Shown: piece after piece, positions 8,947 to 21,597 of the stretch
How positions within the stretch are numbered: position 1 is the stretch's first letter
How the letters are laid out: each line of letters opens with the position of its first letter
Origin: Lytechinus variegatus
Lineage: Eukaryota; Echinodermata; Echinoidea; Temnopleuroida; Toxopneustidae
DNA: 64,000 nucleotides
Direction of reading: 5' to 3'
Assembly (NCBI RefSeq): GCF_018143015.1
Contig: NC_054740.1
Span: forward strand, 53,750,779 to 53,814,778
Program-made: the position numbers and the translations under genes
The notes under the pieces: model-generated
The model's database searches: none
What the model was told of the DNA's origin: nothing
What the model saw: only the letters and a program-made list of their open reading frames with translations

Positions 8947-11900
8947 ATGCCCCTATCAGGTAGCACTATTGCAGAAAGCATGGCCAATACTGGGCAGCAG
9001 CCAAACTCATCAAACGGCCTGGCCCAGCCATTCAGTATCGCAACCCTGGCTTCATCCGCTTCACCCTCAACAATACCACAAATGCCAAGTTTGTCAACGT
9101 CGGGAAGCGAGGCATCGACTCTTTCACTTGCATCAGGGTCGATCATTCACAGACCAGACTGGGTGGAGTACTTATCAGGGGGAGGCGCTGCATTTGTCAA
9201 CATTGTCATGACTTTTCCTTTGAACAAGGTAAATAAACTTGTGTTTTGGGGGTTTTGTCTTTAATCTGTTAAGCTCTTTCCATTAAAACAGAAAGACAGA
9301 ACGAAACATGGCAATCTGACCCTCAAAATAATTGTACAGTTTTGCAAATTGAAAAAATATCTAACAAATTTTTTTAATGCAGTACAGTGCATATCAAAAA
9401 AAGTTTACACTAAAAAAAAATCCTGTAAAATTATACATTTGTAATATCTTGAAGATTTTTCCACATTTCAACATTGGTACAGATCCATTTAAGCAAATGA
9501 CGATGTAACTGTCGTAAAACATTTCCCCTTGAGTGAGCACCACTTAATCATGAATAACATGTGGAATTTAGCTAGTAAAATGGATTTGAAGACATCTTTT
9601 ACCTTTTTTTAACTTGTTTCCTTGCCCAAATCACTTCGAGGTGTGCATTGCACCCCACCCTACTCCCCCAGTTACCAAGGCTATCATGACGATATTTGCT
9701 TTACACTGATCTGTGATTTACATAAAATGGCTTAGGCTTGATTTTCATTTTGTTAATCATTGTCAAGCTTGGGAAAAGTGTGGAGAAACAAGTATTAAAA
9801 GAAAAATGAAATGTAAACCCACTTTAAATGATAAAAACTTTGTGAAACATGCTAGAGATGTCTTATATAATTTTTTTCAGATTCAGTTATGTCCTCAGAG
9901 CCAGCTGGCACAAAAGGGGTAAAGGATGTGTTTACTAAGTGTTGAAATTCAATTTGGGTGGCAAAATTGTTAGAAAATGCTTGAATGTATCCATTTTTTT
10001 TAAATTGCCTAAAAGTTGAAGGGAAATGTATGAGAAATGTTTCGCGGGGTAAGTTTGATTTCGCCCTTTCCCCTTGACATAACGTATTAAACAAGAATTT
10101 CTGCGCAAACAGATTTCTGCAAGCTTTAAAAAAATGAACAGTGCTCACTGAAGTGTAACATTCTGTCAAAACTTTTACTTTCATTGGATAGATGAGACCA
10201 AACCCAAGATTATATGTGAAAAAATTACCCACATGTATATTTTTTAATTCCAAGGGCTTTTTCAAAGTTTTTTTGATACACCCTGTAGTTGTAGTGTGGT
10301 AGGTTGTATTCAAAACTACTATAATCAGAGAGTTTAAGGTCAAACAGCAGAATTGTTTGACATCAGGGGGCCATTTCATAAAGCTGTTCGTAAGTTAAGA
10401 GTGACTTTAAGAATGACTGGTGAACCTTTCTTATGTACTAAATAATCACGAATGGACATTTAATGGTAAATATAATTTACTATAAGGAAGGATTACTAGT
10501 CATTCTTTAAGTTGCTCTTAACTTAAAAACAGCTTTATGAAACACCCACCAGATAGAGAGAGGTAGATGATTTCATCTTCACTTGGTGAGTAGTCAAGGG
10601 CTAAAATAAAAGATTAAAAACCTGCAACCTGTGGACCAAGATGAAGTAATATTCATGTTAATGAATAGTGGGAGACATATGAAAAAAACCCCAAACAAAC
10701 AGATGGTTTAGAAGCAAAAGATCAAAGTGTAGCAAAGAAGATAGACAACAAGATTATTAAGTTACTCTAAATTTGTTATGAAAATATTGACCTGACATTG
10801 ATATAAAAAGATGAATACTTGTACCCATGCAGGTGCTATTTCGACAACAACTACATGGGATCCGTGCCAAAAAAGCCCTGCGCCAGATTAACAAAGAGGG
10901 ACTCCATAATATCTATCGTGGCGTGCTGCCTCCACTCTTGCAAAAGACGTGTTCTGTATCTCTTATGTTTGGTGCATACGAACAGTTCAGTCGCATCTTC
11001 AAGAGCCAGTTCCCTAACCTCAATTCAACTGTAATTATTTGCCTGGCTGGTTTGCTTTCAGGTGGGTAATGATAAGGAATGACTAGATTTGTAAGACAAC
11101 CAAAAGTATACACCACATTCAAGGTCAAGTCCACCCCAGAAAAAATGTTGAAAGAGTGAGTAGGTGATGTCATCAGTTCCCTCATCTGCATACCAATCAG
11201 GATGTGAAGATAACTGTTTTGTGAGATTAAGCGAAACTTCAAAATGTCATGAAATTCTTGTTTTGCACCTGATTTGTTTGAAATTTTCAGGGTTATACTT
11301 GTTGGATTGTTCTCTGTTTATTCAAATCAACCTTTTTTTTTGGGGGGGGGGGTGGACGTGTCCTTCAACAATTGCCCATTAAACTGATTTGTCTACAGTA
11401 AATGCCATAGATTGTTTAATAAAAAAATGTTTGATATCATTTTTATTTGATCGAGGAATCAGTGCAGAATATTGAGAGAAAGAGGGAGAAGATGGGAGTA
11501 AATGACCAGTTTTTATCTTTGTTTTACAACTTTATGGCTAGATATATTTGAATAGCAGTTTCTTTCTTTTCAAATAAAACTTTTTTGATGAAAATATTTT
11601 TCAAAGTAGAATTCAATGTAAACTCCATTACAATTTGTGAATTCAAATATGATATGGGCATAGTACAACAATTTTTGAAATGTTTTGATTTATTCTTATG
11701 ATTTTGTTTCCAGGTTCTTGCGAAGCCCTTCTTGCTCCGTTTGAGCGCGTTCAGACTCTTCTTCAGGATCATAGGAATGAACATAAATTCAAGAACACAC
11801 ACCATGCTCTTAGAACAGTCTACTCCCTTGGTATAAAAGAGTGTTATCGTGGACTTACCGCTGTCCTTTTGCGCAATGGGCCAAGCAATATCGTATTCTT

Positions 11901-12237
11901 CAGCCTGCGAGGAAAGCTCCGATCAGCACTCCCAGAGCCAACGACGGACACGGGTGCAGTGGTGAACGACTTCATCAGTGGCGCGATCCTGGGTGCGATG
12001 CTCAGCACCGCGTGGTTCCCGGTCAATGTGGTAAAGACGCGGATGCAGTCAAAAGTCGGCGGAGAGTTCCGCTCATTCGTGTACACCTTTCGGAAGATCT
12101 ATGTGGAGCGTGGCTGCCGCTGGAGAGCCATGTTTTTCGGAGTCCATCTCAATTTCACCCGGGCTTTAATATCCTGGGGTATCATCAATGCTTCCTATGA
12201 AATCATCAAGTCATCTTTCCAGACCTGGGGTTCATGA
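8947..12237 (+). CDS. SLC25A51: SLC25A51-like mitochondrial NAD+ carrier, three coding exons
   Basis: A member of the mitochondrial carrier family closest to SLC25A51/52 (formerly MCART1), the inner-membrane importer of NAD+ into the matrix. Coding exons are 8947-9228, 10833-11061 and 11714-12237, with GT-AG junctions in phases 0 and 1, giving 344 residues. The three carrier repeats are visible: TFPLNKVLFRQQL at the exon 1/2 join, PFERVQTLLQ near residue 179 and FPVNVVKTRMQ near 273, and the end ISWGIINASYE matches the human C-terminus. Residues 1-70 are a Ser/Thr/Pro-rich extension longer than the human N-terminus. The ATG at 8947 is the first in frame after a TGA at 8881. Intron 1 holds two MITEs. 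The ends of the transcript are not defined. Confidence 0.93.
9385..10285 (+). mobile_element. mariner-like MITE in intron 1 of the carrier gene
   Basis: Begins CAGTGCATATC, an A-run, then GTTTACAC, and ends with an inverted GTATCAAAAAAA and CAGGG, between TA dinucleotides. The 901 bp body is homologous over most of its length to the copy at 29112-30098 (shared segments include TACATTTGTAATATC and TTGATTTTCATTTTGTTAAT). No transposase is recognised; a 175-codon minus-strand frame over it has no known motif. Confidence 0.75.
10366..10550. mobile_element. palindromic MITE, TTTCATAAAGCTG family, copy 1
   Basis: The left end CCATTTCATAAAGCTGTTCG, followed by TAAGTTAAGAG and GACTTTAAGAATGACT, is mirrored at the right end by AGTCATTCTTTAAGTT, GCTCTTAACTT and AGCTTTATGAAAC. 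Further copies lie at 31211 and 36297. It is non-coding and capable of hairpin formation. Confidence 0.8.
11330..11352 (+). repeat. T-run followed by G-run in intron 2
   Basis: A short homopolymer pair inside intron 2 (11062-11713). The remainder of that intron has no recognised feature. Confidence 0.7.
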
Positions 12238-14220
12238 TAGATTCTTACAGGAAGCAACAAGTTCTTCCTGTCAAATCTTAAACTGTGTCAACCTGTCATC
12301 ATTACAGATGAGATTCATGAGTTGTGATTTTTCCCTCCTTATCCCATATTGTGCATGAAATCATGTTGAAAAATGCTGAAGATAACTTAATCATATTGAT
12401 TTAATTTACACGTTGTCTTATCTGAATTATGTCGGTATTTTCAACATTGCATGAATTTTAAGAGTTCAAACTCATTTTAACACTGCATGGCCATTTAAGT
12501 TGAAAAAAAGGGTGTGTCCCTATAAACATTAAATTGTGTGTTCATGAATTTCATGCTGTTATTTTGTATTTTCATAGATATAATTCGATTAAGTTCCAAT
12601 GACATCTCAAATTCAGTTTCTTAGTCTCCTGTAATTCTGTTAATTGTTATTTGAGAAACCTTGGAAGCGCATAGAGTCGTAATTCATAATGTATTATGCG
12701 CCATTCAAGAACTGACTACTATTATGTTAAAAGGCTCATGCATTGACAATCTTTGTAGAATCTTCATGTGATTACATACAAAATATCAGGCATAACATTG
12801 TTGTGGTATTCATGAACAGAATCAAATTTGAGATTATGCATTTAAGTGATAATTTTTGTTGGTTATCAAATAGCAATGTGTGATTGAATTTGATATTTGA
12901 TACTACAATAGACATTTTTGCAAGAACTGACTTGGAGAATTCACTCGATAAAATCCTAAAAGATTTTAGGAAGTTCATTAAATGCTCATGATTTTTGTTA
13001 GATTTGTTTTGATTTTTTGGTACATGTGCAATTTCAGTCAGACCCAAGGCAAATCATATTCTCATAAAGTGTTTAAGTTCTCTTGAATATTGTAATTGTT
13101 TTATTCAATCATCGTTTGTTTTCGATTGTTTTTGCTTGTGAAAAATATTTTTTAATTGTTTCTTGCCTTATTTGGGTATATCAAGGCATAAAAAAAACCA
13201 AACCATAATGACTTTACTATCTCAAATGATTATGCATGTACATGTACTGTACTGCCAAGCAGCTATGTGCTTATTAACCCCCTGTCGCGCTCCTGCCCAT
13301 CTTCAATGATATTTTATTTGGATCCAATAACATTGGAATTACCATTCAAAGTTACAGTTACTCACGTGGAGACTGTGATTGATTGTGATGTACATCATTC
13401 ACTTTCATTAAGGAGCATGCCTGATGCTTCAAATGCTGCATATTCTTTCAGAAAATAATTTTTTTTATCAATTTGTTTGTGTGTTCATTTGCAGTTTCAA
13501 TGCAAACATATGTACCAATTATGCTTGGGTATTATTATTACTGTGCTTTTTAACTTGAAAGCTCATATGTACCAATTTTGCTTGGGTATTATTATTACTC
13601 TGAATTTAATGTAAAAGCTCATCAACTTTGAATGTTTTCTTATCCATGATGAACAAATGTTGTTTATGTTGTTTAAAATGCTGTCATCATTAGCTTGCAT
13701 TATGGTGGTTATTTCTTCTGAACCTAAAATATGTCGTACAGCTCAAACTCCAATGGTATATAGTTTTGTTAGTTTCCTTCACACAATATTGCCACATATA
13801 CCAACTTACCACATGTGTAGATAAATAGGGAAACAGCATTGTTTTACACTGTGATTGCCATAGTAAATTGCCACAGTAAAATATTCTAGTGGAGAAATAT
13901 CTTTGGCTGGGCCCCATGACACAAAGATTCAAGTTCAGATGCATCAGTCAAAATATTATTGTGATTGGTTGAAAGTATGCATGTATGTTTACATGTAACA
14001 ATATTCCTGCGCAACAATAATTTGATACAAAGCCATTGCTGTTTTGCAAGTGATTGCAATTCTTTTTGTGATGGGACCTGAATTCAGAACCTTGCAGGTA
14101 CAGAGTTTATATGCCAATGGCAAAATATATATGTATTTGACATGCTCGACCCATGCGAGGTAAATAAGTACGAATTGAGTATGAATCCACTGCAAAAACT
14201 CTGGTGTTGATTTAACAACA
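12238..14220. other. 3' flank and probable 3' UTR of the carrier gene, then intergenic
   Basis: AT-rich non-coding sequence. An ATTAAA hexamer near 12527-12533 followed by GT-rich DNA is a possible polyadenylation signal, but a longer 3' UTR cannot be excluded. No other gene is seen. Confidence 0.4.
13487..13618 (+). repeat. 62-bp tandem duplication
   Basis: CATATGTACCAATT, TGCTTGGGTATTATTATTAC and later AAAGCTC occur twice about 62 bp apart with few differences. Confidence 0.75.
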
Positions 14221-14225
14221 ACCCA

Positions 14226-14391
14226 GAATCTATACATGTCCACACTAGAGAAGTAGTGAAACAACTTCAATGTGGAATCGAACCGATGTTGTTTAAATAC
14301 TAGTTTGTGTTGTATAAACACCTGTTTGGTGTTAGACCAAAAGGAAACTGGTGTTGTTTAACACTTCTCTGGTGTGGACATATATAGATTT
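14226..14391. mobile_element. short TIR MITE, ATCTATAnATGTCCACAC ends
   Basis: The left end AATCTATACATGTCCACAC, then AGAGAAGT, is repeated in inverted form at the right end (ACTTCTCT, then GTGTGGACATATATAGATT), with few mismatches over about 38 bp. The interior has further GGTGTT / AACACC motifs. It has no coding capacity. Confidence 0.75.
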
Positions 14392-14797
14392 TGTTCTTGT
14401 CATTTGCCCCCCCCCCCATTCTATTATTTTTTTCACTTTTCTTCCCTCCCATTTCATTATCTCATTCTATTTAAAGCTCTCATGCCTCTCCATCTCTATT
14501 GTGCCCTTCATATATCTACCTCAAGAAGTATCAAAATCAAGTTAAACTGGAAATGGCCATTCACCTACCAGTCAAAGTAGACAAGGTCACTCCTTTCAAC
14601 AATTATTTGTAGAGCAATGATATTCCTGAGAGATGTTTCTCATGTATTAAATGCTCTCAAAATTTAAGACGTTCTTTGATAAAAACAGACATAAATTTCC
14701 ATCATTTGTGGTCTCTTAGCCTTGATTATGGTCACAACCATTATTTGTCGAATGTGGATCCTCCACTCCCTGTGGATTATTATTGCCATGTGGTGTG

Positions 14798-15085
14798 TTG
14801 TGGCCCAGTGGATTAGTCTCCTGACTTTGAAACAGGGTTGTAGGTTCAAATCCCAACCATGGTGTAATTTCTTCCAGCAAGAAATTCATCCATATTGTGC
14901 TGCACTCAACCCAGTTGAGGTGAATGGCTACCTGGCAAGAATTGATTCCTTGAAATGCCACCACGCTGTAAAAGGCAGCAGGGCTAAAGCCATGATATTA
15001 ACTTCCTAGGTCCTTTTGAAATGCATAGGGGTGTTATGTCCTATGCTATGCGCTATACAAGAACTGTGTTATTATTTTCGTAGAA
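14798..15085 (+). mobile_element. tRNA-derived SINE
   Basis: The head has an A-box-like GTGGCCCAGTGG and a B-box-like AGGTTCAAATCCC at tRNA spacing. A non-tRNA body of about 190 bp follows, and the tail GCGCTATACAAGAACTG ends in TTATTATT. The tail resembles the 3' end of the LINE at 31860-33012, consistent with mobilisation by a CR1/L2-type LINE. Flanking duplications were not identified. Confidence 0.7.
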
Positions 15086-15297
15086 ATGGGCATTGTCCTG
15101 CAGTGCTTGCATCCAACCAGTTCCAGAGTTGTGTGTATGAAAACAAGAGATGAGATGTCTGCCGACACAATCGTCTTCATTTAGAATGTTTAATTAAGAT
15201 CTACATGTTACCAATTTTTCGCAAGATAAATAACCTGCATTTGCCTTAAAAACAATTGTATTTAAAACAAAACATGGTGAATGTTAATTTGCTCATG

Positions 15298-15520
15298 CAG
15301 TCCCTCTTTTATGGAACAAACTCCCAAATTCCCTTTGAACAATTGATACATTAGACATATTCAAAACAGCTCTTGAGACTTATTTATTCAAAAATGTACC
15401 TCAATTCAACAAAGTGAACTTATTAACACAGTTTTTAAATTCCTTTGTATTCTGAAGTGCATAGAGATGTAGCTATAATATGTAATTTGCACTATATGAA
15501 AGCTTAATATTATCATTTGT
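15298..15520 (+). mobile_element. LINE 3'-end fragment (CR1/L2-like)
   Basis: Translation of the start gives a run like LWNKLPNSL and LDIFKTALETYLF, the typical C-terminal end of CR1/L2-type ORF2. It is followed by a short 3' tail with GCACTATATGAAAGC and AATATTATCATT. Only the last part of the element remains, with internal stops. Confidence 0.65.
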
Positions 15521-15756
15521 AACATTGTAAGCAATATTGAATGTAAGCCTAATGGGCTTTGACAATGTCAAGATGTGTTTAATTCATCTTTAGTACTATT
15601 CTTGGAGTTGTATACCAATATGATAATAACAGCTGTTTGATGTTTAACAGCATTGTAAATCTTATATTTTATGTTTATTTCATATGGAGGTTTGTTTGTT
15701 ATTTTCTTATCGTTTGGGGCTAGGAATTTTATAAATTTTTGTTTTATATCTACCAA

Positions 15757-15913
15757 GGAGCATTTCACAAAAGGACTTGTCCAATATCTTATCCAAGAAG
15801 TCCTGATTTATCTGACAGTTACCATGGTGACAGAGCTTCCTAGCTAATTAAAATCAAGGAAATTGTCAGATCTGACAATTTGTCTGAAGATAAGAAGTTG
15901 ATGAAATGCTCCC
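15757..15913 (+). mobile_element. GGAGCATTTC MITE, copy
   Basis: The ends GGAGCATTTCACAAAAGGAC and GATGAAATGCTCC are inverted. Inside are TTATCCAAGAAGTCC, CTGACAGTTACCATGG and a second inverted set GTCAGATCTGACAA. It is homologous to the copy at 22018, with shorter relatives at 8368 and 36966. Confidence 0.75.
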
Positions 15914-16139
15914 CAATTTAGTTGAAATCATGAATTTAGATGCATGGAGGTGCAGTTCACAACAATATTTTGCTTATGAATTTAAATTTGTACCTGTAAG
16001 TGTGGTTACCTAAATATATCAGATGTGAATATAATGTTTCTAGTCTAGACTCGATATTCATATAGTATGTAATGTTGCAATGTACTAAAGATGTGTCTGT
16101 GAAGAAGTCCACCCCTGTCCATTTCTTACAAAGAGTTCC

Positions 16140-16515
16140 GGTAGATAATTATTTCATTATTTGTTTGGTGTCACCTGTGCCTGGGAGGCGATAAGCGAAC
16201 TGAATCACTGTGACCTGCAGGTCTCTCCTCAAATATAACTGATTGGGGGAGTGCAGGTGGACCATTACACCGGGGTTTCCCCCTACTCTATAAGAATAGT
16301 GCAATGGGTTCTTGACGTGTAAAGGTGGGGATTCTCCTCTACATGGGGCGTCCATTAACATCCTATCTGAGGGATGGAGTGTTTTTTCACTGTAACATAG
16401 CCTGAATCTATAAACAGGGGAGAGACTTTTACACACAAGGCATAGGCTTCGGTCATCTTCTGTGGGTGGACTCGAACCCACTACTATTGGTTTCCATAGG
16501 TAGGCACTTTCGATT
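16140..16515 (-). mobile_element. tRNA-derived SINE, minus strand
   Basis: On the minus strand a tRNA-like head (GGGCTCAATCGAAAGTGCC, then GTGGGTTCGAGTCCACCC) is followed by a body with GATAGGATGTTAATGGACGC, GTAGAGGAGAATCC and ACACGTCAAGAACCC. This organisation resembles the long SINEs of marine deuterostomes. A 110-codon open frame on the same strand is just the SINE body. Confidence 0.7.
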
Positions 16516-16519
16516 GAGC

Positions 16520-18490
16520 CCCCTTCAAGTCAAGCCAAGGAGCTATTACAGAGAATAGCTCTATGGTCAAACTCAGATTGGGACTGGTCTAAAATTCCCG
16601 TTATTTTACTACACAGTTTTACATCAATTGCAATTTGAGTTTGAAATCTCTTTGTAAGATGAGGAAAAGGTGTCAGGATGTTTTAATCAATAATGTATGA
16701 TCAAGCACAATTTCTTCAGAGATCAACCAAACCATATGAAAAATAATAAATTACAATCCTTTGATTTTTTTTGTATTAAAATTATGCAGGATGCATTACA
16801 GATCTGTGATGAAACAATTTCCTTGATCATTAAACAGAGAATATCTATTCTGAGTGAAACTTGAATTAAAAAAATGTCGATTTAGTCATTTTGTTACCCC
16901 GGTATTGGTCCAGAGCAAATGAAGTTCCTCTTGTACTTCTTTAAAACTATACTTTATTGTGGAATATATGAACACCAATGCGATTGTCCCTTTTGTACAT
17001 CACAATACCATACTTTTTTATGCAGCCTAACTGAGATCACACTCATAGCAATTCATAACTTTCATTTCATTGGTCAGATTTTCTTCAAATCTTTATCTGT
17101 CTGTTTTTCTGGTCTTTCTTTCCTCTTTTTAAAACAACATTTCTACTTGAATTGGGTATTGAAGGCCCTTTAAAACACAATTGACATTTGCTACGATACA
17201 ATAGTGAGTTTTCTCATACAAGTCAACCACGTTTCTCATTCTGAATATATGAAATAAATTATCCAGTGATTTTCTGATTTCATCGAAGTGAAACATCTCT
17301 ATGTGTAAAGATTTCTTAGATCTTTAGATCATGGAGGTACATTTGTTGGCCAGCTGACCGTTTTTTTTTCTGGAACTATCATTAGCAATAGATGAAGTTG
17401 ATATAAGAAGAAATGTAAAAATTATGATATATTTCATGTGATAATAATAAAAGTGGCAATTGAATGATTAATTGGCCCATTCTTGTCTGAATCATCTTGT
17501 TTTTGTTCTGAATCTGAACCTGAATAGTTGGGTCAGCAAAATGTCGTTGGGAGACACATCCACGCTAACGTAGTGATGAGAGTAGCGCAACGTGTGTGGA
17601 ATGACTTTTATTGAAGTTGTTTCAGTTTTAGTTTACATGAGTCCAGGGAGGGGCAATTTACAATCGAGGAGGGGGGGGGGGGGTTATTCCAGTCCTTTAC
17701 CGTGCGTACAAAGCATGTGTAGAAATGTAGAATTTGTCGTAATTTCCTGGCCCTTGGGCCCCGTCTTGTTACAGGGGAGATAACATACAAAGATGTTTAA
17801 AATGACTTCCGGTATTGAATTAACTTAGTGTGTATAAATTTTCTATATCATTATATCATCTACATTATGTAGTATATGTGAAGATGATATACTGATATAT
17901 AAAGATCCTAACACAGTGGGTGCCATGAACATATAACATGAACAGATATAGAAAAATCGGACAAACACAGTAACTGAAAAATCGGACAAGGTATAACAAA
18001 TTTATGACATTGTGCATTATTTTGTTGAAACAGTCCTGTGCATGTCTTCACGAATATTCAGTGAGCAAACTGATGATGCCATTCTTCCACTTGATCTTTT
18101 GTATTTTATTGTATGAAGTTGTGTTTATTGAAAAATTTTCGCCCAAAAAAGTGGGATTGACAACTGATTTAATGCATTAGATATTCATTGCAGCAACTTA
18201 TTTTATCAGAAGGAAGACATAGCATTCATACTTGTCTGAAAAAATGAATAACAAGAAGGAAAGTTGGGATGTGACATCAGCCCACCTAATGAATATTCAT
18301 GACGACATGCTGCTGATGCATACAACTGTTTCCACAAAGTATTAAACTTGTGTTCAATCAGATTTTGGTGAAATTGTCAGCATTTTGCTGTGAGAATTTT
18401 ACTCTACTTATTTAAATATAAATGTTTTGGGCCTGGAGTAGCCCAATAAGATGTCAAATGTAGTCATGTCTACATCTTTTAAATGACATG
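16520..18490. other. intergenic DNA, no recognised gene
   Basis: AT-rich sequence without recognised features apart from a G-run near 17671-17684. Short frames such as the one at 16919-17173 (hydrophobic, no motif) are not supported as genes. Confidence 0.45.
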
Positions 18491-18494
18491 ACCA

Positions 18495-18624
18495 GGGCCC
18501 TGTAACACAAAACTTAGCAATGATCGTAACATTTTTCTACGATTGATTGCATTGACGACAATGTTCAATCAATTGTAAAAATCAAGCATGCGATCAATCG
18601 CTAACCTTTGTGTTACAGGACCCC
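18495..18624. mobile_element. short TIR MITE, GGnCCTGTAACACAAA ends
   Basis: The left end GGGCCCTGTAACACAAAACT and TTAGCAATGATCG are mirrored at the right end by CGATCAATCGCTAA and CTTTGTGTTACAGGACCCC. About 130 bp, non-coding and strongly hairpin-forming. Confidence 0.75.
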
Positions 18625-18705
18625 AATGTCATCATAACAGATCTCGTCATGTTTATATCCATGCATAAACAAAGGAGGATACATGAATTCCATGTGAAGA
18701 GTTAA

Positions 18706-19469
18706 CCCTATCTAGGCCGGGGTATTTTGGGAGTTCATATGGCCAGGGGGGGCCTCCCAGGCCCCCCCTAAGATCTCGGCCGTCGACCGAGCGATCGCGC
18801 CAAAAATTGGCATGCTGGTTGCCTTGGACATAATCTCCAAGATTGTGTCGTAATTTTTTTCGTGCGAATCGCTATTAAGTGATTATGCTAATTTATGCGT
18901 AATCAGTATGCGAAATCATATTTTTTCCTCTAACTCCCTAAATAAAGCTCCAAATGTACTAATTTTTGGTATAGAAACTATTTGTGGTGTTCTTAGCAAG
19001 TGTACATGAAAAAAATTGCGATATCAAATCATTTTCTTATGTATTTTATTGTTTTTTGCAATTTCTTATGTATTTCTTTGTTTTTTGACCTTTTGTTTTT
19101 CATTGTTTTTTTCAATGAAATTTGTTGGGGACACTTCTGTGATCATAAAAAGCATAAAATAAATACATTTAGAGCAGCAAAACTAAAAATAATCATACAT
19201 TTATGAATTTTGGTTGAAAACACAATTTGCATTGACTTTGTACACGAAATCACGTTTTTGAACAATTTTCGGTCTGACATGCACTTACATAATGTTGCGT
19301 AATTTCGGAACCACGTACCCGGAGGACGCAAAGTTGGTCTCAAAAGTTGCGCAAGACTTGAAAGTAAAAAGTCAGCGAGTGGCGCGGTCAAAAAATTTCG
19401 CGCAGCGAAAATATTGCGCGATTTGTTGAGGGGGGGAGGTCTCCGAGGCCACCCCCGGCCTAGATAGGG
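18706..19469. mobile_element. piggyBac-like MITE with TTAA target duplications
   Basis: The ends are CCCTATCTAGGCCGGGGT and its inverted copy (one extra G), flanked on both sides by TTAA at 18702-18705 and 19470-19473. TTAA duplication and a CCCT start are hallmarks of piggyBac elements. The 764 bp interior encodes no recognisable transposase. Ends are near-identical, suggesting a moderately young insertion. Confidence 0.85.
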
Positions 19470-19919
19470 TTAAAGCAGCCCTCTTTAATCGGCATTGTCA
19501 TCTTCAAAATCGCCATAGAACGTGTACCAAGACTTATCAAACTTTAAATAGCAAATTTCGATAAAACATGCTTCCAGCCACCCCATATTTAAACTTTTAA
19601 CTTCCCGGTGTTCCATTCAATTTCAAGCATTATTCTCAGTTTATCTTGAGAAAAGTCTTGGTATATGCAGAAAAAAATCTTAGGTGTGGTATAACAATAA
19701 TAATGTGATTTTGTTTTTATTGTTTATTTTGATTTTGAGAACACAGTAAAAACGCTATTTGATTTTTTTACACAGCACTGTTGAAAACATTGACTTATTA
19801 GTACTTGTGTAACAGTTTCAAGAGGTGTCTTAAATCTTAAATAATGCAAATTTGTAACATATTTAATCTTCAATGAATCAAGCACGATTGTTTGACATCT
19901 AATATAACAGAGCTGTATA

Positions 19920-21597
19920 CACTCCACTGGCGTAAATCCGTGTTGATGGGTGGGGGATGACTGAAATATTTTGTCATTTTTCTGTCATGCTTTTAGATAT
20001 GCAAGGAATTGTCATTGAAATGTCCACAGTGGCGTACCTTGGGTCACGGCGTGGGGGGAGGGGACCAGCAAAATTTTTGAATCACTGAGTGAGCGCGCTC
20101 ATTTGCCAATTATACTGACCTAATAGAGACATTTTAAGGACAATGTCATTAAATAGATATGTATCTCACTGATCAAATAATGCGAGCGCGAAGTGCGAGC
20201 TGATTTTTTTTTATATTCACACCTACAAAGGGACATTATAGTCAAAGTTGTGTAATCATGATAGGTACCTGTCTCGCTAAAAAATGCGAGCGCGAAGCGC
20301 GAGCTGAAGTTTTCGTATTATTTGGCCCCAAACAGCGAGATTTTAAGGAATATATTTTAGGAATCCATTAAGAGTATGCATATCTCACCATAGTCATCTA
20401 ATGCGAGTGCCAAGCGCTTTACACATGAAACACTTTTTGTAGTCATTGCAATCATGATTATCATACGCATCTCTCTAATCAAATATTGCTAGCGCGAGCT
20501 GAAAATTTAGATAAATCTGACCTGAAGTGGGGCATTCTCATAGAGATGTATCTATGGGCATTCTAAAGTTTCTTTTTAGGAATTATCTAGGACCATGCGT
20601 ATTATATTAACCAAATGATGTGAGCGCGATGCGCGAGCTGAATTTTTTTGATATTCAGATTATAAGAAGGGACATTTTAAGGACTGATTTTAGGAATTCA
20701 TGAAGAGCAGGCATATCTCACCAATCAACTAATGTGAACATAATCACGAACAGGAAATGTTTCATATACATGTATACGAAGACTTTAACATGGGGCAATC
20801 ACTTTTTGAGTCATGAAAAAGAAGCATATGTTACTACATAAAACAATGATAACTCAAGTGCTAGGAAATATATTTTGTTTATACTGAATCTAAAACGGGA
20901 TGTTCTAGTTCAACAGGATTATATATCTCGTTAAACAGACAATGCGAGCACCAGGAACAATGAAGACGTATGCCCTTGGCAAATTATGTTTCATAAAGTT
21001 ATGATAAAAATGTTTCTTTTGTAATGTAACATAACATAATTATAATATAACATTATAATGAATAATATTTTCTTTCCCACTACATTTCTTTTCCTTTCTC
21101 CCTTTTTCTCCTTTTCGACGTTTTTTTTTTGGTCAGCCGATGGGGGGGGGGGGGGGCACGTGCCCCCCGTTGTTACGCCATTGTATGTCCATATGGAAAA
21201 TACCTTCAATATTATTATCTTTTTACCCCATGATGGTTTCATTGTTTTATTAGAGATTACATTCAAAATTATTTTGACATTCCATCTTAATCCCTTCCCA
21301 AAGACCCCAACATTGATGAATGGGAAGAAACGGGGGTTTCTCTTCAATGTTCTAATAAGGACATAAGTATTGCCTTTGGAAATGGTAAACTGGGTCTTTA
21401 TTTGCATTTTATGATTCAATAATATTGTTTTATTTGTTAATCGGTATTTCAGGAAGAATTTTCACCAATAAAACAATTATCTCTTGACATTTTTTTCATT
21501 TCCTTCGTAAAAAGAGGGGGATGTTTGTACAGGTCATACCCCCTCCTCGAAAAGTAGGGGGATATATCCCCCATTCCCCCCGGGATTTACGCCAGTG
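19920..21597. mobile_element. hAT-like non-autonomous element (outer of a nested pair)
   Basis: An 8-bp duplication GCTGTATA at 19912-19919 and 21598-21605 brackets the element. The ends are CACTGGCGTAAATCC and its inverse, with CACTC duplicated at the extreme left. 8-bp duplications and such ends fit hAT elements. It was later split by the insertion at 20027-21183. Confidence 0.75.
20027..21183. mobile_element. hAT-like element nested inside the 19920 element
   Basis: The ends CAGTGGCGTACC and (inverted) CAATGGCGTAAC are flanked by AATGTCCA at 20019-20026 and TATGTCCA at 21184-21191, a 7/8 match for the 8-bp duplication. The interior has several copies of an ATGCGAGCGCGAAGCGCGAG motif separated by GGGACATT-type segments, and ends in a G-run. 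The same motif and similar ends occur in the elements at 39410, 43596 and 47786, so they are one family. Confidence 0.8.

Noticed and set aside
9852-10379. 175-codon minus-strand frame
   Set aside because: It overlaps a non-coding MITE and intron 1 of the carrier gene and has no transposase or other motif.
16149-16481. 110-codon minus-strand frame
   Set aside because: It coincides with a tRNA-derived SINE body.
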